Assembly: GCF_900128455.1 (NCBI RefSeq)
Contig: NZ_LT635783.1
Span: 1,576,919-1,640,918, forward strand
Reading direction: 5' to 3'
DNA: 64,000 nucleotides
Origin: Bacteroides mediterraneensis
GTDB taxonomy: Bacteria > Bacteroidota > Bacteroidia > Bacteroidales > Bacteroidaceae
Below, in pieces: positions 28,842-37,301 of the stretch. Numbering within the stretch: position 1 is the first letter of the stretch; each line of letters opens with the position of its first letter. The translations under genes were made by a program, and so were the position numbers. The notes under the pieces were generated by a model, which had not been told where the DNA came from, searched no databases, and was given only the letters and a program-made list of their open reading frames with translations.

Positions 28842-28863
28842 ACACGTGTTCATAATCTGAACA
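28828..28863. repeat. perfect 36-bp palindrome at the end of the RibD-like gene
   Basis: The arm TGTTCAGATTATGAACAC (28828-28845) is followed without a spacer by its exact reverse complement. It contains the stop codon at 28839-28841. There is no T run after it, so it is not a standard terminator. It could be an operator for a dimeric protein or a replication or recombination site. Confidence 0.9.
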
Positions 28864-29037
28864 CTTCCGGAAATCCTTTTTGGGGTATCCAAAATTATTT
28901 TCATCAAACATATCCCTGTCTATCAGCCTGTTGCAAAACAAACCGCAAAAAAACTCTCTCCGTTGGACTGCCGTTTGCCCGATAGTTTTATGTGCGCACA
29001 CTTCAACCCAAGTGTAACAACATAAAACTGAAGAAAA

Positions 29038-29673
29038 ATGGAACATCTCATATTGACGGAAACGGAGTTTTTCCGGTTGATAGACAACCCCGAAAGCCGC
29101 AACGGGCTAAGTGCGGCATACAACGAGTTCGTAGCAACGGTCATTTCGCTCTGCACGGGAGCGGCAAGCCCCTGCCATCCGTTGCCCGCGTTGAGCTATG
29201 CGGAAACGGAACTGCAATACCACAAAGCCCTGCAAGATACGGGCACCCACCACAGCGTGTACGTGCGCAAAGCCCTCGCCTTCGTGCGCAAGATGCTGAA
29301 GCACATTTCCATGCCACATAGCCAAGTGCCGCCACTATCCTTCATCCCCTCCCAAGACGAAAAGAAAAATGACATACCTGCCGATGCCCCTTCCATGCGG
29401 TGGACGGGCAGCACCGTGGACCTGATAGAACTGCTGTACGGACTTGACACATTGAAATATATCAATGGAGGAGAAACCGGCATGGGGGAACTGTTGGGGC
29501 ACTTCTCCCGTATATTCGGGCTGGAAATCAAAGACAGCCAATGCTATAACACCTATGCCGCCATCAAGGGACGGAAAAACGGTAGCCGCACCTATTTCTT
29601 TGACCGGGCTTCGGAGAAACTGAACCAGCGTATGGTGCAAGACGAAGAACGGGAACGGATGCGGAAAAGATAA
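29038..29673 (+). CDS. rteC: RteC, activator of excision operon
   Basis: 211 residues of the RteC family. The C-terminal half (from about 120) is the winged-helix part: STVDLIELLYGLDTLKYINGG, GELLGHFSRIFGLEIKDSQCYNTYAAIKGRK and LNQRM. In CTnDOT, RteC is made on RteB activation and turns on the xis2c-xis2d-orf3-exc operon. Those target genes are not in this window. A terminator follows at 29708. Confidence 0.88.
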   Translation: MEHLILTETEFFRLIDNPESRNGLSAAYNEFVATVISLCTGAASPCHPLPALSYAETELQYHKALQDTGTHHSVYVRKALAFVRKMLKHISMPHSQVPPLSFIPSQDEKKNDIPADAPSMRWTGSTVDLIELLYGLDTLKYINGGETGMGELLGHFSRIFGLEIKDSQCYNTYAAIKGRKNGSRTYFFDRASEKLNQRMVQDEERERMRKR

Positions 29674-29707
29674 ACCATGTTCTTTTGTATATTTCCTTTT
29701 GAGTTGG

Positions 29708-29746
29708 GGCAAGGGGGCGCGTGAAGCGTCTCCTTGCCTGTTTTTT
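29708..29746 (+). terminator. intrinsic terminator after rteC
   Basis: GGCAAGG (29708-29714) pairs with CCTTGCC (29732-29738), with more G/C pairing inside, followed by a run of six T. Confidence 0.85.
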
Positions 29747-29801
29747 ATACGTCTCCATGAAGAAAAGGCTATTTCTTGTCTGTTTTCTCCATGAAAAAGG
29801 T

Positions 29802-29809
29802 TACTTTTG
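29802..29809 (+). promoter_or_regulatory. -7 box of the Abi leader
   Basis: TACTTTTG fits TAnnTTTG. Transcription would begin near 29816, just before the two hairpins of the leader. Confidence 0.6.
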
Positions 29810-29815
29810 TATCCA

Positions 29816-29875
29816 TCATCGCCCTTAGATGGAAAAAGCTAAGGCTCGCCACTTCAAGAAGTGGCTCAATTTTAT
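29816..29875 (+). ncRNA. candidate structured RNA upstream of the Abi_2/AbiF-like gene
   Basis: Two hairpins: CCTTAG (29823-29828) with CTAAGG (29839-29844), and GCCACTTC (29848-29855) with GAAGTGGC (29858-29865), followed by CAATTTTATAAT. It lies between a TAnnTTTG box and the start codon at 29890. AbiF-type HEPN proteins have been reported to work with an RNA encoded next to them, which is the reason for this call. It could equally be an ordinary leader. Confidence 0.5.
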
Positions 29876-29889
29876 AATGCACATACAGA

Positions 29890-30843
29890 ATGGAAACATA
29901 TAAGAAACCGCCTTTGAGCTACACGGAACAAGTCGCCCTTTTGCAGTCAAGGGGCATGTCTGTTCCGGACATACCGCGGGCGGAAAGACTGCTCGCCAAC
30001 ATCAGCTATTACCGGCTCAGTGCCTATATGCTGCCCTATAAGAAAAAGGAGAACGGCACAATCATTGACAGTTTCAAGGAAGGCACGACATGGGATATGG
30101 TGTATGACTTGTACGTGTTTGACCGAAAATTACGCCTGCTCGTATTCGATGCCATTGAACGGCTGGAAATAGCCATCCGGACACAAATCATTTATCAGTT
30201 GAGCCACAAATACGGTTCCCATTGGCAAGATAATCCTTCCATATTCAAAGCTCCGGAACGACGTGTGTTGCGTGACGGCTCCATCGTGACATTCGATGTG
30301 TATGCCGAAATCCAGAAACATATCAGCGACCAATTGCACAGTAACCGGGCTGAGGTGTTCATCCAGCACTACCGGAACAAATATGACAATCCGGTCAATC
30401 CCCCTTCGTGGATGAGTGTGGAAATCATGTATTTCAATCACCTGTCACGTATCTGTACGGGATTGAAGAGCAGGGCGGACATCAACGGCATAGCCGATTA
30501 TTTCGGCTTGCCTCCAAAGACATTCTGCTCATGGCTGCATACCATGAACTACGTGCGCAACTTGTGCGCCCACCATGCAAGGCTTTGGAATAGGGAAATG
30601 AGCATCGTGCCTGAAAAACTGCATTTTTCCAAAAGGCTGGTATGGATAAGCAATCCTGATACGGTACAGCGTGGCAAGGTGTATTATTTCTTCTGTATGT
30701 TGGGATACCTCTTACAGACAGCCAATCCCACTTCTTCATTCAAGGATAGGCTGAAAGCGTTGGTCGATGAATATAAAGGCGTAGCGTCACTTTCCGCAAT
30801 AGGCTTTGCCGAAGGTTGGGAAAACGAAAAAATCTGGAAATAG
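29890..30843 (+). CDS. Abi_2 (AbiD/AbiF-like) HEPN protein
   Basis: 317 residues of the Abi_2 family of phage abortive-infection proteins. Typical blocks: YTEQVALLQSRGM, LLANISYYRLSAYMLPYK, YDLYVFDRKLRLLVFDAIERLEIAIRTQI. The HEPN RNase motif RxxxxH is present as RNLCAH (about residues 226-231). It is a single gene with its own promoter and a hairpin-rich leader, inserted between rteC and the mob genes. It probably cleaves RNA on phage infection; a toxin-antitoxin role with its leader RNA is possible. Confidence 0.88.
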   Translation: METYKKPPLSYTEQVALLQSRGMSVPDIPRAERLLANISYYRLSAYMLPYKKKENGTIIDSFKEGTTWDMVYDLYVFDRKLRLLVFDAIERLEIAIRTQIIYQLSHKYGSHWQDNPSIFKAPERRVLRDGSIVTFDVYAEIQKHISDQLHSNRAEVFIQHYRNKYDNPVNPPSWMSVEIMYFNHLSRICTGLKSRADINGIADYFGLPPKTFCSWLHTMNYVRNLCAHHARLWNREMSIVPEKLHFSKRLVWISNPDTVQRGKVYYFFCMLGYLLQTANPTSSFKDRLKALVDEYKGVASLSAIGFAEGWENEKIWK

Positions 30844-30887
30844 TCATTTTTCCGGCTTCATGCGCTTGCCATTCAAGAAAAAATGCC

Positions 30888-31048
30888 TACCTTTGCATCA
30901 CAAGATTAACAAGACAGTTATAAACTAAAAGATAATAAGCCTCCCAGGCGAGCCGCAAGGCAGCATACTTGGGGGGCGTTCTTCATTATAAGGGAAAATC
31001 CGTAACCCGGTCTGAAAAGAACAGCCGAGTTACGGATTTTCCTTTTTT
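30888..31048 (+). ncRNA. candidate small RNA (position of RteR) with promoter and terminator
   Basis: A TACCTTTG box at 30888-30895 has TTG about 19 nt upstream. About 150 nt without an open frame follow, with a 10-bp stem GCCTCCCAGG (30939-30948) with CTTGGGGGGC (30968-30977). The end is a terminator hairpin GGAAAATCCGTAAC (30993-31006) with GTTACGGATTTTCC (31029-31042) and six T. CTnDOT encodes a small RNA, RteR, in its regulatory region that lowers tra expression. Homology is inferred from position only. Confidence 0.6.
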
Positions 31049-31063
31049 CGCCTGTGGCGTTTT

Positions 31064-33073
31064 TTACTTGCCCTGCAAGAGGTGTTGCAGTTCCGGGTCG
31101 GACTGGATGCGCTGCAACTCGTCGGCGACAATCTGCCGCACCTCGGCACGGATGCGGTTGTAGTTCTCCTGAATCATCTCCTTCATGCGGTCGTTGCCGT
31201 CGGCATCGGTAAAGTCCGTGATGACGGGGATAGGCTTGTATGCCTGTTCCTCGCGCTTCACCTTCCCGGCATCCACCACTATCTCGCAATGAAAAATCTT
31301 CTGCTCGATGCGCTCGTTGAAATTGTCCGCCACCGCCCCGACGAACATGCCCTGCGTGAGCGTGGAAATCTTGCTTGCCGGGATAAGGCTCTCCATCTGC
31401 GTGTTGATGGAGGTGGACTTGTCCTCGCGGTTGATGGTGATGCTCTGACGCTTCTGCAAGATTTTGCCGAAACGCTCCGAAAGGGTCTTGGCGGTCTCGC
31501 CCACCACCTGACCGGAGAAGATGTTGCCCACCGTGTTCATCACTACGGCGGCTTCCTTGTCGCCGTAGTCGCGCTTGAGCTGCGAGAAGTCCTGAAAACC
31601 GAGGCAGACCGCCACCTTGTTGCTTCGGGCGGTGGCGATAAGGTTGTCCAGCCCCTTGAAGTAAATGGTGGGCAGCTCGTCAATAATCACCGCCGACTTC
31701 AGCTTGCCCTTCTTGTTGATGAGCTTCACGATGCGCGAATTGTACAAGCCCAATGCCGCACCGTAGATGTTCTGGCGGTCGGGGTTGTTGCCGACACAGA
31801 GTATCTTCGGCTCGTCGGGATTGTTGATGTCGAGGGTAAACTCGCTGTCGGACATGACCCAATAGAGCTGCGGGGAAATCATGCGGGATAGCGGTATCTT
31901 CGCCGATGCGATCTGTCCGGCAAGCTGTTCCATCGCGCCGCCTTGCCATGCGTCCATGAACGGGGAAAGGTAGTTCTCCAGTTCGGGATAGCTGGTGAGA
32001 ATAGGAAACACGTCCTCGTAACGGCGGTTCAAGAGTTCAATGGCATGGGGAAAGGTGCAATACTTGCCGTCCTTATAGATGCGGAGGAACCAAATCACAG
32101 CAGCAAACAGGATAATCGGTGACTCCACAAAGAAGTCGCCCTGTTTTTGCACCCAAGTTTTGTTCAAATTGAGCATTATCGTGTAGGCACTCTCGTAGGC
32201 ATCGGTGATGTCCTCCATGAAATCGGGGTGTATGGGATTGCAGCGGTGCGAGCGGCGCGGGTCGTCGAAGTTTATCACGTAGAACTTCGGCTTGACCTTA
32301 TATCCTTCCGGGTGGTTCATCAGGTGGTTGTAGGCAATGGTCGATAAGTCGCTGAATTTGAAATCATAGATATACATTGAATAACCTTTCTCAATCTGTT
32401 GCTTGATAAAACTGTTTACCACGGCATACGACTTGCCGCTGCCCGGCGTGCCCAGCACGATGGACGCACGGAACGGGTTTACCACGTTGATGTACCCGTC
32501 GTTCCACTTCTTCCTGTAATAGAAGCGCGTGGGCAGGTTCACCGAATACTCGTTCTCGATGAGCCGCGTTTCCTGCATGAAGCTCTCGTTCTCCACATTG
32601 AACACGTCTTCCATGAGGTTGGTGCGCAGAAGGCGGCTCATCCATGTGCCGGACATCAGCAGGCAGACATAGCCCGCCGCTACGGTGGCGGTGTACAATG
32701 CCGCGTCTGCCTCTACGGGCAACGGCAGGGACAATATCCACCAGTTCAGAAAAAACAGCACCAGCCCTGCTGCAAGCACCGTCCAAATCCTTGCCCACGT
32801 GATTTTTTCCTCCTTGACCCCCTTCGTGCCCAGACACGAGAGTGCCAAGAAAACCAACGCAAAGAGTTTCGTATAGACAATGGAATGGAACAGCCCTGCG
32901 GTGCGGTCGAAGTTCACCAGCACCCTGTCCACCACGCCGATGTCGATGCCCCACAGCCTTACGGCTTCGTAACAATACCAATAGAGGTGTATGACCACCA
33001 GTAAAATGCTTACGGCACGCAGAAAATCCATGATTTTCGCCAATGCCCTCAAATCGTCTTCCTGTTGTGACAT
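31064..33073 (-). CDS. mobC: type IV coupling protein MobC (VirD4/TraG-TraD family)
   Basis: 669 residues from MSQQEDD; an upstream in-frame ATG at 33154 is unlikely. Membrane helices at the N-terminus (about 15-35, 65-85, 95-115, 135-155) precede the ATPase. Walker A GTPGSGKS is near 208-215 and Walker B AVIIDELP near 455. The protein links the relaxosome to the transfer channel and hexamerises at the inner membrane. It is the last gene of the minus-strand mobA-mobB-mobC set. Confidence 0.93.
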   Translation of the reverse strand: MSQQEDDLRALAKIMDFLRAVSILLVVIHLYWYCYEAVRLWGIDIGVVDRVLVNFDRTAGLFHSIVYTKLFALVFLALSCLGTKGVKEEKITWARIWTVLAAGLVLFFLNWWILSLPLPVEADAALYTATVAAGYVCLLMSGTWMSRLLRTNLMEDVFNVENESFMQETRLIENEYSVNLPTRFYYRKKWNDGYINVVNPFRASIVLGTPGSGKSYAVVNSFIKQQIEKGYSMYIYDFKFSDLSTIAYNHLMNHPEGYKVKPKFYVINFDDPRRSHRCNPIHPDFMEDITDAYESAYTIMLNLNKTWVQKQGDFFVESPIILFAAVIWFLRIYKDGKYCTFPHAIELLNRRYEDVFPILTSYPELENYLSPFMDAWQGGAMEQLAGQIASAKIPLSRMISPQLYWVMSDSEFTLDINNPDEPKILCVGNNPDRQNIYGAALGLYNSRIVKLINKKGKLKSAVIIDELPTIYFKGLDNLIATARSNKVAVCLGFQDFSQLKRDYGDKEAAVVMNTVGNIFSGQVVGETAKTLSERFGKILQKRQSITINREDKSTSINTQMESLIPASKISTLTQGMFVGAVADNFNERIEQKIFHCEIVVDAGKVKREEQAYKPIPVITDFTDADGNDRMKEMIQENYNRIRAEVRQIVADELQRIQSDPELQHLLQGK

Positions 33074-33124
33074 AAATCTGTTTCTGTTTTTAAGTTGAAC
33101 AATATCTCCGCAAGGCACGGTACG

Positions 33125-33200
33125 GAGGTGAGCATACATCACCCCGGACTTCATGGTACATGAGGCCGGACTTGATGTAGGATGAAGTCCGACCTCATCC
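33125..33200. repeat. intergenic 22-bp repeats (TCCG family), locus 3, inverted
   Basis: Read on the minus strand the block carries GGACTTCATCCTACATCAAG followed by TCCGG units, matching locus 1 at 1911-1955. It lies between mobB and mobC, far from the cargo, so this repeat family belongs to the element as a whole. Confidence 0.65.
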
Positions 33201-33223
33201 CCTATGCCCTGCGAAGGGATAAA

Positions 33224-34471
33224 TTACAGCCCCAAACCCTTGCGGCGTTTCTTCCGCCTGCGTTTGAGGTCACGCTCGAAGGCGGCTTCCTGAGCCTGTG
33301 CGCCCGATGCGTCGCCGCCAAGCAAGCCCAAGCCCGTGGAATGCCCCTCATCGTATTCCTCATAGGAATGGATGTTTGCCTGTGGCGTATCCTCCGTGAC
33401 AGTGAACGGCAGCGGCGGCGTGTCGGCATACGGCAGGGTAAAATGCTCCTGCAAGGCGTTGGCGGAAAACTCTTTGCCCAAATGTGAGCCGTTCAGCACA
33501 CAGCCCGTGCGGTGGTCGATAAAGGTCGCCCCGTAGATGCGTCCTTCGTCCGTGTGGCGGAACACCACGTCCACACCCTTTGCTTTGAGCAGGGCGATGA
33601 ACGTCTCCTTACGGTACGTCCGGGCAAGCACGGCAGCGACGGTCTTGCGCGTCATATCCGCCGGACGCTTGTCGCGGATGTGGGCCTTGGAGTATTCAAA
33701 CCTGCGCCGCACGGCCTCGTAGCCGACGGACTTCCCGATGCGGGATGCCTTGAAAGGATTGCCCACCTTGTTCCCGGCATCGTCGGTGGCGGAATAGACC
33801 AGTCCGTGATATTCCCGTCCGCCTGCCATGCCACGGGCTTCCTCCACCGTGACATTGTAAAGGGATAACAGGGCGCGGTATTCGCCCATCGTCCGGAACT
33901 TGTAGGTCGCCATGACCGCCTTGGCGGTGTTCGCCACCTGACGCTTCACGTCGCCCTGCGAAGCATCCACCTTACGCAAGGGATTGTCGTGGCGGTGCTG
34001 CCTGCGGTCGGCGGGGTGCAGGCCGTACTTGCGTTCCAGTTCGGTGGTGATACGCTTGCTGCGGCGGTGGATGAAGTCCTTGTTCAGCCGCCTGCCCCGC
34101 TCGTCCACATTGACGGAAACGATATGCAGGTGGTGGCGTCCGATGTCCTCGTGTTTGAAGATAAGAAAAGGCTGGTCGCCGTAGCCCAGCTTTTCCAGAT
34201 ACTCCCGTGCGAGCTGTTCCATCTCCATGTCCGTCAGACGGTCGTCGGGATGCGGATTGAGGGAGATATGGATGACCTTGTTCCGTGTGCGGACATTCTC
34301 CGGCATGTACCGTTTGAAATCCTGCTCGGCACGGGCGATGTTCACCCGTCCGCTGCCGTCGTCGAAGACCTTGTTCACGGCGAGGAGCTTGCCCTCGCCC
34401 TCGTTCACCTTCAGCCCGTTGTAGGCGAGTGCGCCGTACAGCGACGTGCCTACATTGATTTTTGCGACCAT
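33224..34471 (-). CDS. mobB: relaxase MobB
   Basis: 415 residues of the Bacteroides relaxase group. The metal-binding three-His motif lies in HEDIGRHHLHIV (His107, His114, His116); candidate catalytic tyrosines are Tyr12 and Tyr17. The C-terminal end is Lys/Arg-rich. It nicks oriT and carries the DNA strand in transfer. It overlaps mobA by 22 nt. Confidence 0.92.
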   Translation of the reverse strand: MVAKINVGTSLYGALAYNGLKVNEGEGKLLAVNKVFDDGSGRVNIARAEQDFKRYMPENVRTRNKVIHISLNPHPDDRLTDMEMEQLAREYLEKLGYGDQPFLIFKHEDIGRHHLHIVSVNVDERGRRLNKDFIHRRSKRITTELERKYGLHPADRRQHRHDNPLRKVDASQGDVKRQVANTAKAVMATYKFRTMGEYRALLSLYNVTVEEARGMAGGREYHGLVYSATDDAGNKVGNPFKASRIGKSVGYEAVRRRFEYSKAHIRDKRPADMTRKTVAAVLARTYRKETFIALLKAKGVDVVFRHTDEGRIYGATFIDHRTGCVLNGSHLGKEFSANALQEHFTLPYADTPPLPFTVTEDTPQANIHSYEEYDEGHSTGLGLLGGDASGAQAQEAAFERDLKRRRKKRRKGLGL

Positions 34472-34890
34472 CTCCCTTCAAACTCTTTGGACAGTTCCAT
34501 GACTTGGCGCATCAATGCCGCCAGTTCCCTCGTGCATTGCTCCAGCCGGTAGAGCAATGCCATCGCCTTTTTCTCGGAGAAATGGCAGCGCAGCTCCTTG
34601 ACCGTTTGGTTGTAGTTGTTGCCGATGGCACGGTACTGCGCATGGAAGGCGGAGAGCTTCGTGCAGTAGTCAAGCAACGTCTTGTCCGTCGTCAGCACCC
34701 GGAAAGGCTGCCCGAAGAAGTGCGCCTTCAGGAACACAGCCCTCGCGTACACGCCGGACTTCTCGTACATGGCGAGGAACCTGAGCCATTCCCCGTCGTC
34801 GAAACGCACCATCACGCAGTGCGACTTGCGGCTTTCTTTCGGGTGCCGCCCCCACTTGGGCGTTTCCGCCCCGTTCTTTTTCTTGTTCAT
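34450..34890 (-). CDS. mobA: mobilization accessory protein MobA
   Basis: 146 residues. MVRFDDGEWLRFLAMYEKSGVYARAVFLK is a ribbon-helix-helix-like start, and NNYNQTVKELR is the conserved block of relaxosome accessory proteins. The start codon at 34890 is preceded 8 nt upstream by the 12-mer CCACTAAATCCA, which also precedes traI and traN. It presumably binds the oriT next to it. Confidence 0.88.
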   Translation of the reverse strand: MNKKKNGAETPKWGRHPKESRKSHCVMVRFDDGEWLRFLAMYEKSGVYARAVFLKAHFFGQPFRVLTTDKTLLDYCTKLSAFHAQYRAIGNNYNQTVKELRCHFSEKKAMALLYRLEQCTRELAALMRQVMELSKEFEGRWSQKSM

Positions 34891-35780
34891 ATTACAATGG
34901 ATTTAGTGGTGTCACGGCATAAGCGTAGCTTCCGGCAACCGCACCGCAGGTAGGAAAACAGGCTTCCCGACTTCGGAGAGGAAGCCCTCCCCGCAAGGGG
35001 CAAGGTCGTTTCGGGAGTAACCCGAAACCCTTTGAGTTACTCAAAGGACACCTTGCTGTGTCTTTGAGGACACAAAAATCCGTAGCAGACGGATTGAGTG
35101 TTACTCTTCCTCCTCCTTGCAAGACATAGTTCAAGCGAGCTTGACTCTGTTCTTGCTTCGTTCGTCGGTTGGGGATATGCCTGTTATAACAATCCCATAA
35201 AGGTATCGGTCGCCCGATACCCTCCGGCTGCCCAAAAGAAGGACGGAGCTGGGGCCTGCGGTACGCGCCGGGAGCATTGCCCTGCCGCTTGGGTGCAAAG
35301 GTAGGGGGTAAATCCGGGTCGGAAAGGGGCTGAGGAACGCCACAGGCTACCACATCGGCGCCAAATGCTGCCACGCAAGGGGCAAGTGATACAGGTAAGC
35401 TGAAATACCTTTTCCTTTGCACACAGAAACAACGGACCAACGATTTGCAGAAATGAAAATGAACGGAAACAACCATGCAATGCGGCAAGTCCGCATGAAC
35501 GGACAGAAACGAATTTTTACTGCGGCGCTGATTCATTGTCGTGCTGTTGTACGACAATGCGGAAACAGACCAAGAGCGCCATAAGCAAACAGCACCGTAA
35601 CGGTACAAGGACAGGAATACGGGACGAAGCAAGCCAATGGAGCAGCAGACCTGTAACCCTTCATGGGTACATATCCGTGTACAGGTACGGGAAAAAAGGA
35701 ATGAACAGGCGGTGCAACAGACCGCTACGGATTGAGAATAACAATAATTTGTAACAACAACGATTAAAACAAGCAGGAAA
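34891..35780. other. oriT candidate region between mobA and traA
   Basis: No convincing gene in 890 bp. Four hairpins stand in a row: GTTTCGGG/CCCGAAAC (35008-35028), CCTTTGAGT/ACTCAAAGG (35029-35047), TGTGTC/GACACA (35057-35074) and AATCCGT/ACGGATT (35077-35095). Further ones are GGTATCGG/CCGATACC (35202-35221) and CATTGTCGT/ACGACAATG (35534-35559). oriT lies upstream of the mob genes in CTnDOT-type elements, and hairpins near nic are typical. The promoter of the tra operon must also be here. The nic site cannot be placed from sequence. Confidence 0.65.
35337..35375 (+). repeat. 39-bp repeat shared with traD, copy 1
   Basis: 37 of 39 bases match 37475-37513; the 19-base core GGCGCCAAATGCTGCCACG is exact. 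This copy is non-coding and lies in the oriT region. Confidence 0.8.
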
Positions 35781-36539
35781 ATGAACAAAGAAACATTCGT
35801 TGCTTTCGCAACACAGAAAGGCGGTGTCGGCAAATCGACCGTCACCGCTCTCGTAGCCAACTATGTCCACAACGTAATGGGTTACAATGTCGCCGTGATT
35901 GACTGTGATGAACCGCAGCACAGCATCGCCGGACTGCGTGACAAGGAAACTGCCCTCATTGAGCAGAACGACCGGATGAGAGCCATCGCCTGCGAGCATT
36001 TCCGCAAGTCGGGCCGCAAGGCGTTCCCGGTCATCCGCAGCAATGCAGTACAGGCGTTGGACGATGCGGAAAGCCTGCTCGCAGAGGGTGACTATAAACC
36101 GGACATCGTGTTTTTCGACCTGCCCGGCACGCTGAAAAGCGACGGGGTAATCAAGACGCTCTCGCAAATGGACTACATTTTTACGCCCATCAGTGCGGAC
36201 CGTTTCGTGGTGGAGAGCGCGTTGCAGTTCGTCATGATGTTCAATGACAACCTCGTGACTACCGGCATTGCCCGGACAAAAGCCATATCCCTGTTCTGGA
36301 CCAAGGTGGACGGACGGGAACGGACAGACCTGTATGACCTCTACGGAAAACTGTTTGCCGAAAACAACTTCCATGTACTCGGCACCAAGTTGCCGGACAG
36401 CAAGCGCTTCCGTCGGGATATGTCCGACGACCGCAAGACGGTGTTCCGCTCGACCATCCTGCCTGCGGACAACGCCATGCTGCGGGGAAGCCGCATCAAG
36501 GAACTTGCCGAAGAAATCTGCGATGTCATTAAATCCTGA
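35781..36539 (+). CDS. traA: TraA, ParA-family ATPase
   Basis: 252 residues. Deviant Walker A KGGVGKST (13-20), DCDEPQHS near 53 and DIVFFDLPG near 109 show a ParA/MinD-type ATPase. It is first in the tra operon of CTnDOT-type elements and stands 5 nt before traB. It probably positions or recruits transfer machinery; the exact role is unclear. Confidence 0.9.
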   Translation: MNKETFVAFATQKGGVGKSTVTALVANYVHNVMGYNVAVIDCDEPQHSIAGLRDKETALIEQNDRMRAIACEHFRKSGRKAFPVIRSNAVQALDDAESLLAEGDYKPDIVFFDLPGTLKSDGVIKTLSQMDYIFTPISADRFVVESALQFVMMFNDNLVTTGIARTKAISLFWTKVDGRERTDLYDLYGKLFAENNFHVLGTKLPDSKRFRRDMSDDRKTVFRSTILPADNAMLRGSRIKELAEEICDVIKS

Positions 36540-36544
36540 AGGTC

Positions 36545-36964
36545 ATGGCAAGCCGCAAATTGAATACGGAAGGCATTGACGAGAACCTGCTGCTGGCTTC
36601 TATCGGCAAGTCCCGCCAAATGGCAGGCGCATCTCCGCCACCAAAGCCAGACGGAACCGGCAGTGCCGGGGAGACACCCGCTAATGCAGGACAACCGTCA
36701 AAAATGAAGGGGCAGTACGAACAGGTGAAGGGGAAAAGCCGGGATTACGGACAGACTTTCCTCAAAGGGCATGAGTTGAAAACACGGAAATGTGTGTACA
36801 TCAGTGCAGAAGCCCACGGCATCGTGTCCAAGATAGTGAACACCATCGCAGACAAGGAAATCACCGTAGGCGGCTATATCGACACGGTGCTCATGCGCCA
36901 CTTTGAGGAGAATAAGGAGGAAATCAACAGCCTGTACAGACGTGACAGGGACGACCTCATCTGA
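36545..36964 (+). CDS. traB: TraB, DUF3408 protein
   Basis: 139 residues. A flexible Pro/Gly-rich N-terminal half precedes a ribbon-helix-helix-like DUF3408 domain (KCVYISAEAHGIVSKIVNTIADKEITVGGYIDTVLMRHF). The same domain forms TraC. Both follow the ParA gene, so they may be its DNA-binding partners, like ParB-type adaptors. That is inference. Confidence 0.85.
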   Translation: MASRKLNTEGIDENLLLASIGKSRQMAGASPPPKPDGTGSAGETPANAGQPSKMKGQYEQVKGKSRDYGQTFLKGHELKTRKCVYISAEAHGIVSKIVNTIADKEITVGGYIDTVLMRHFEENKEEINSLYRRDRDDLI

Positions 36965-37004
36965 GAACAGACAATTATTGTAAAACATTAGAAAAACGAA
37001 GACA

Positions 37005-37301
37005 ATGAAACTGAGTATCAACATTTTCAGAAGAAAGCAGAAAGAAGAAGCCTACATAGGCAAGTACCTCACCCGCCGCAAGCCGGAAGGCTGCGCACAA
37101 AAAGCGGTATATATCAGCCGGGAGAACCATGAGGCGGTCAAGCGGATTGTGGGCATAGCCGGAGGGCACGGGATGACCATATCCGGGTACATTGACCGTA
37201 TCCTTTCAGAACACCTTGAACAGCATGGGGAGGAACTGGAAAGCCTGAGCAGCCGGAAAAGACACGGAGTTGTCGAACAGATAACGATAAGCCAATGGTG
37301 A
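37005..37301 (+). CDS. traC: TraC, DUF3408 protein
   Basis: 98 residues. The DUF3408 domain covers most of the protein (KAVYISRENHEAVKRIVGIAGGHGMTISGYIDRILSEHL), parallel to TraB. It overlaps traD by 7 nt. Likely a small DNA-binding protein. Confidence 0.82.
   Translation: MKLSINIFRRKQKEEAYIGKYLTRRKPEGCAQKAVYISRENHEAVKRIVGIAGGHGMTISGYIDRILSEHLEQHGEELESLSSRKRHGVVEQITISQW

Noticed and set aside
34892..35860. Long open frame on the minus strand across the oriT region
   Set aside because: It crosses the hairpin cluster and the start of traA. Its translation is rich in Cys, Arg and Ser without domain-like pattern, as expected of random frames.
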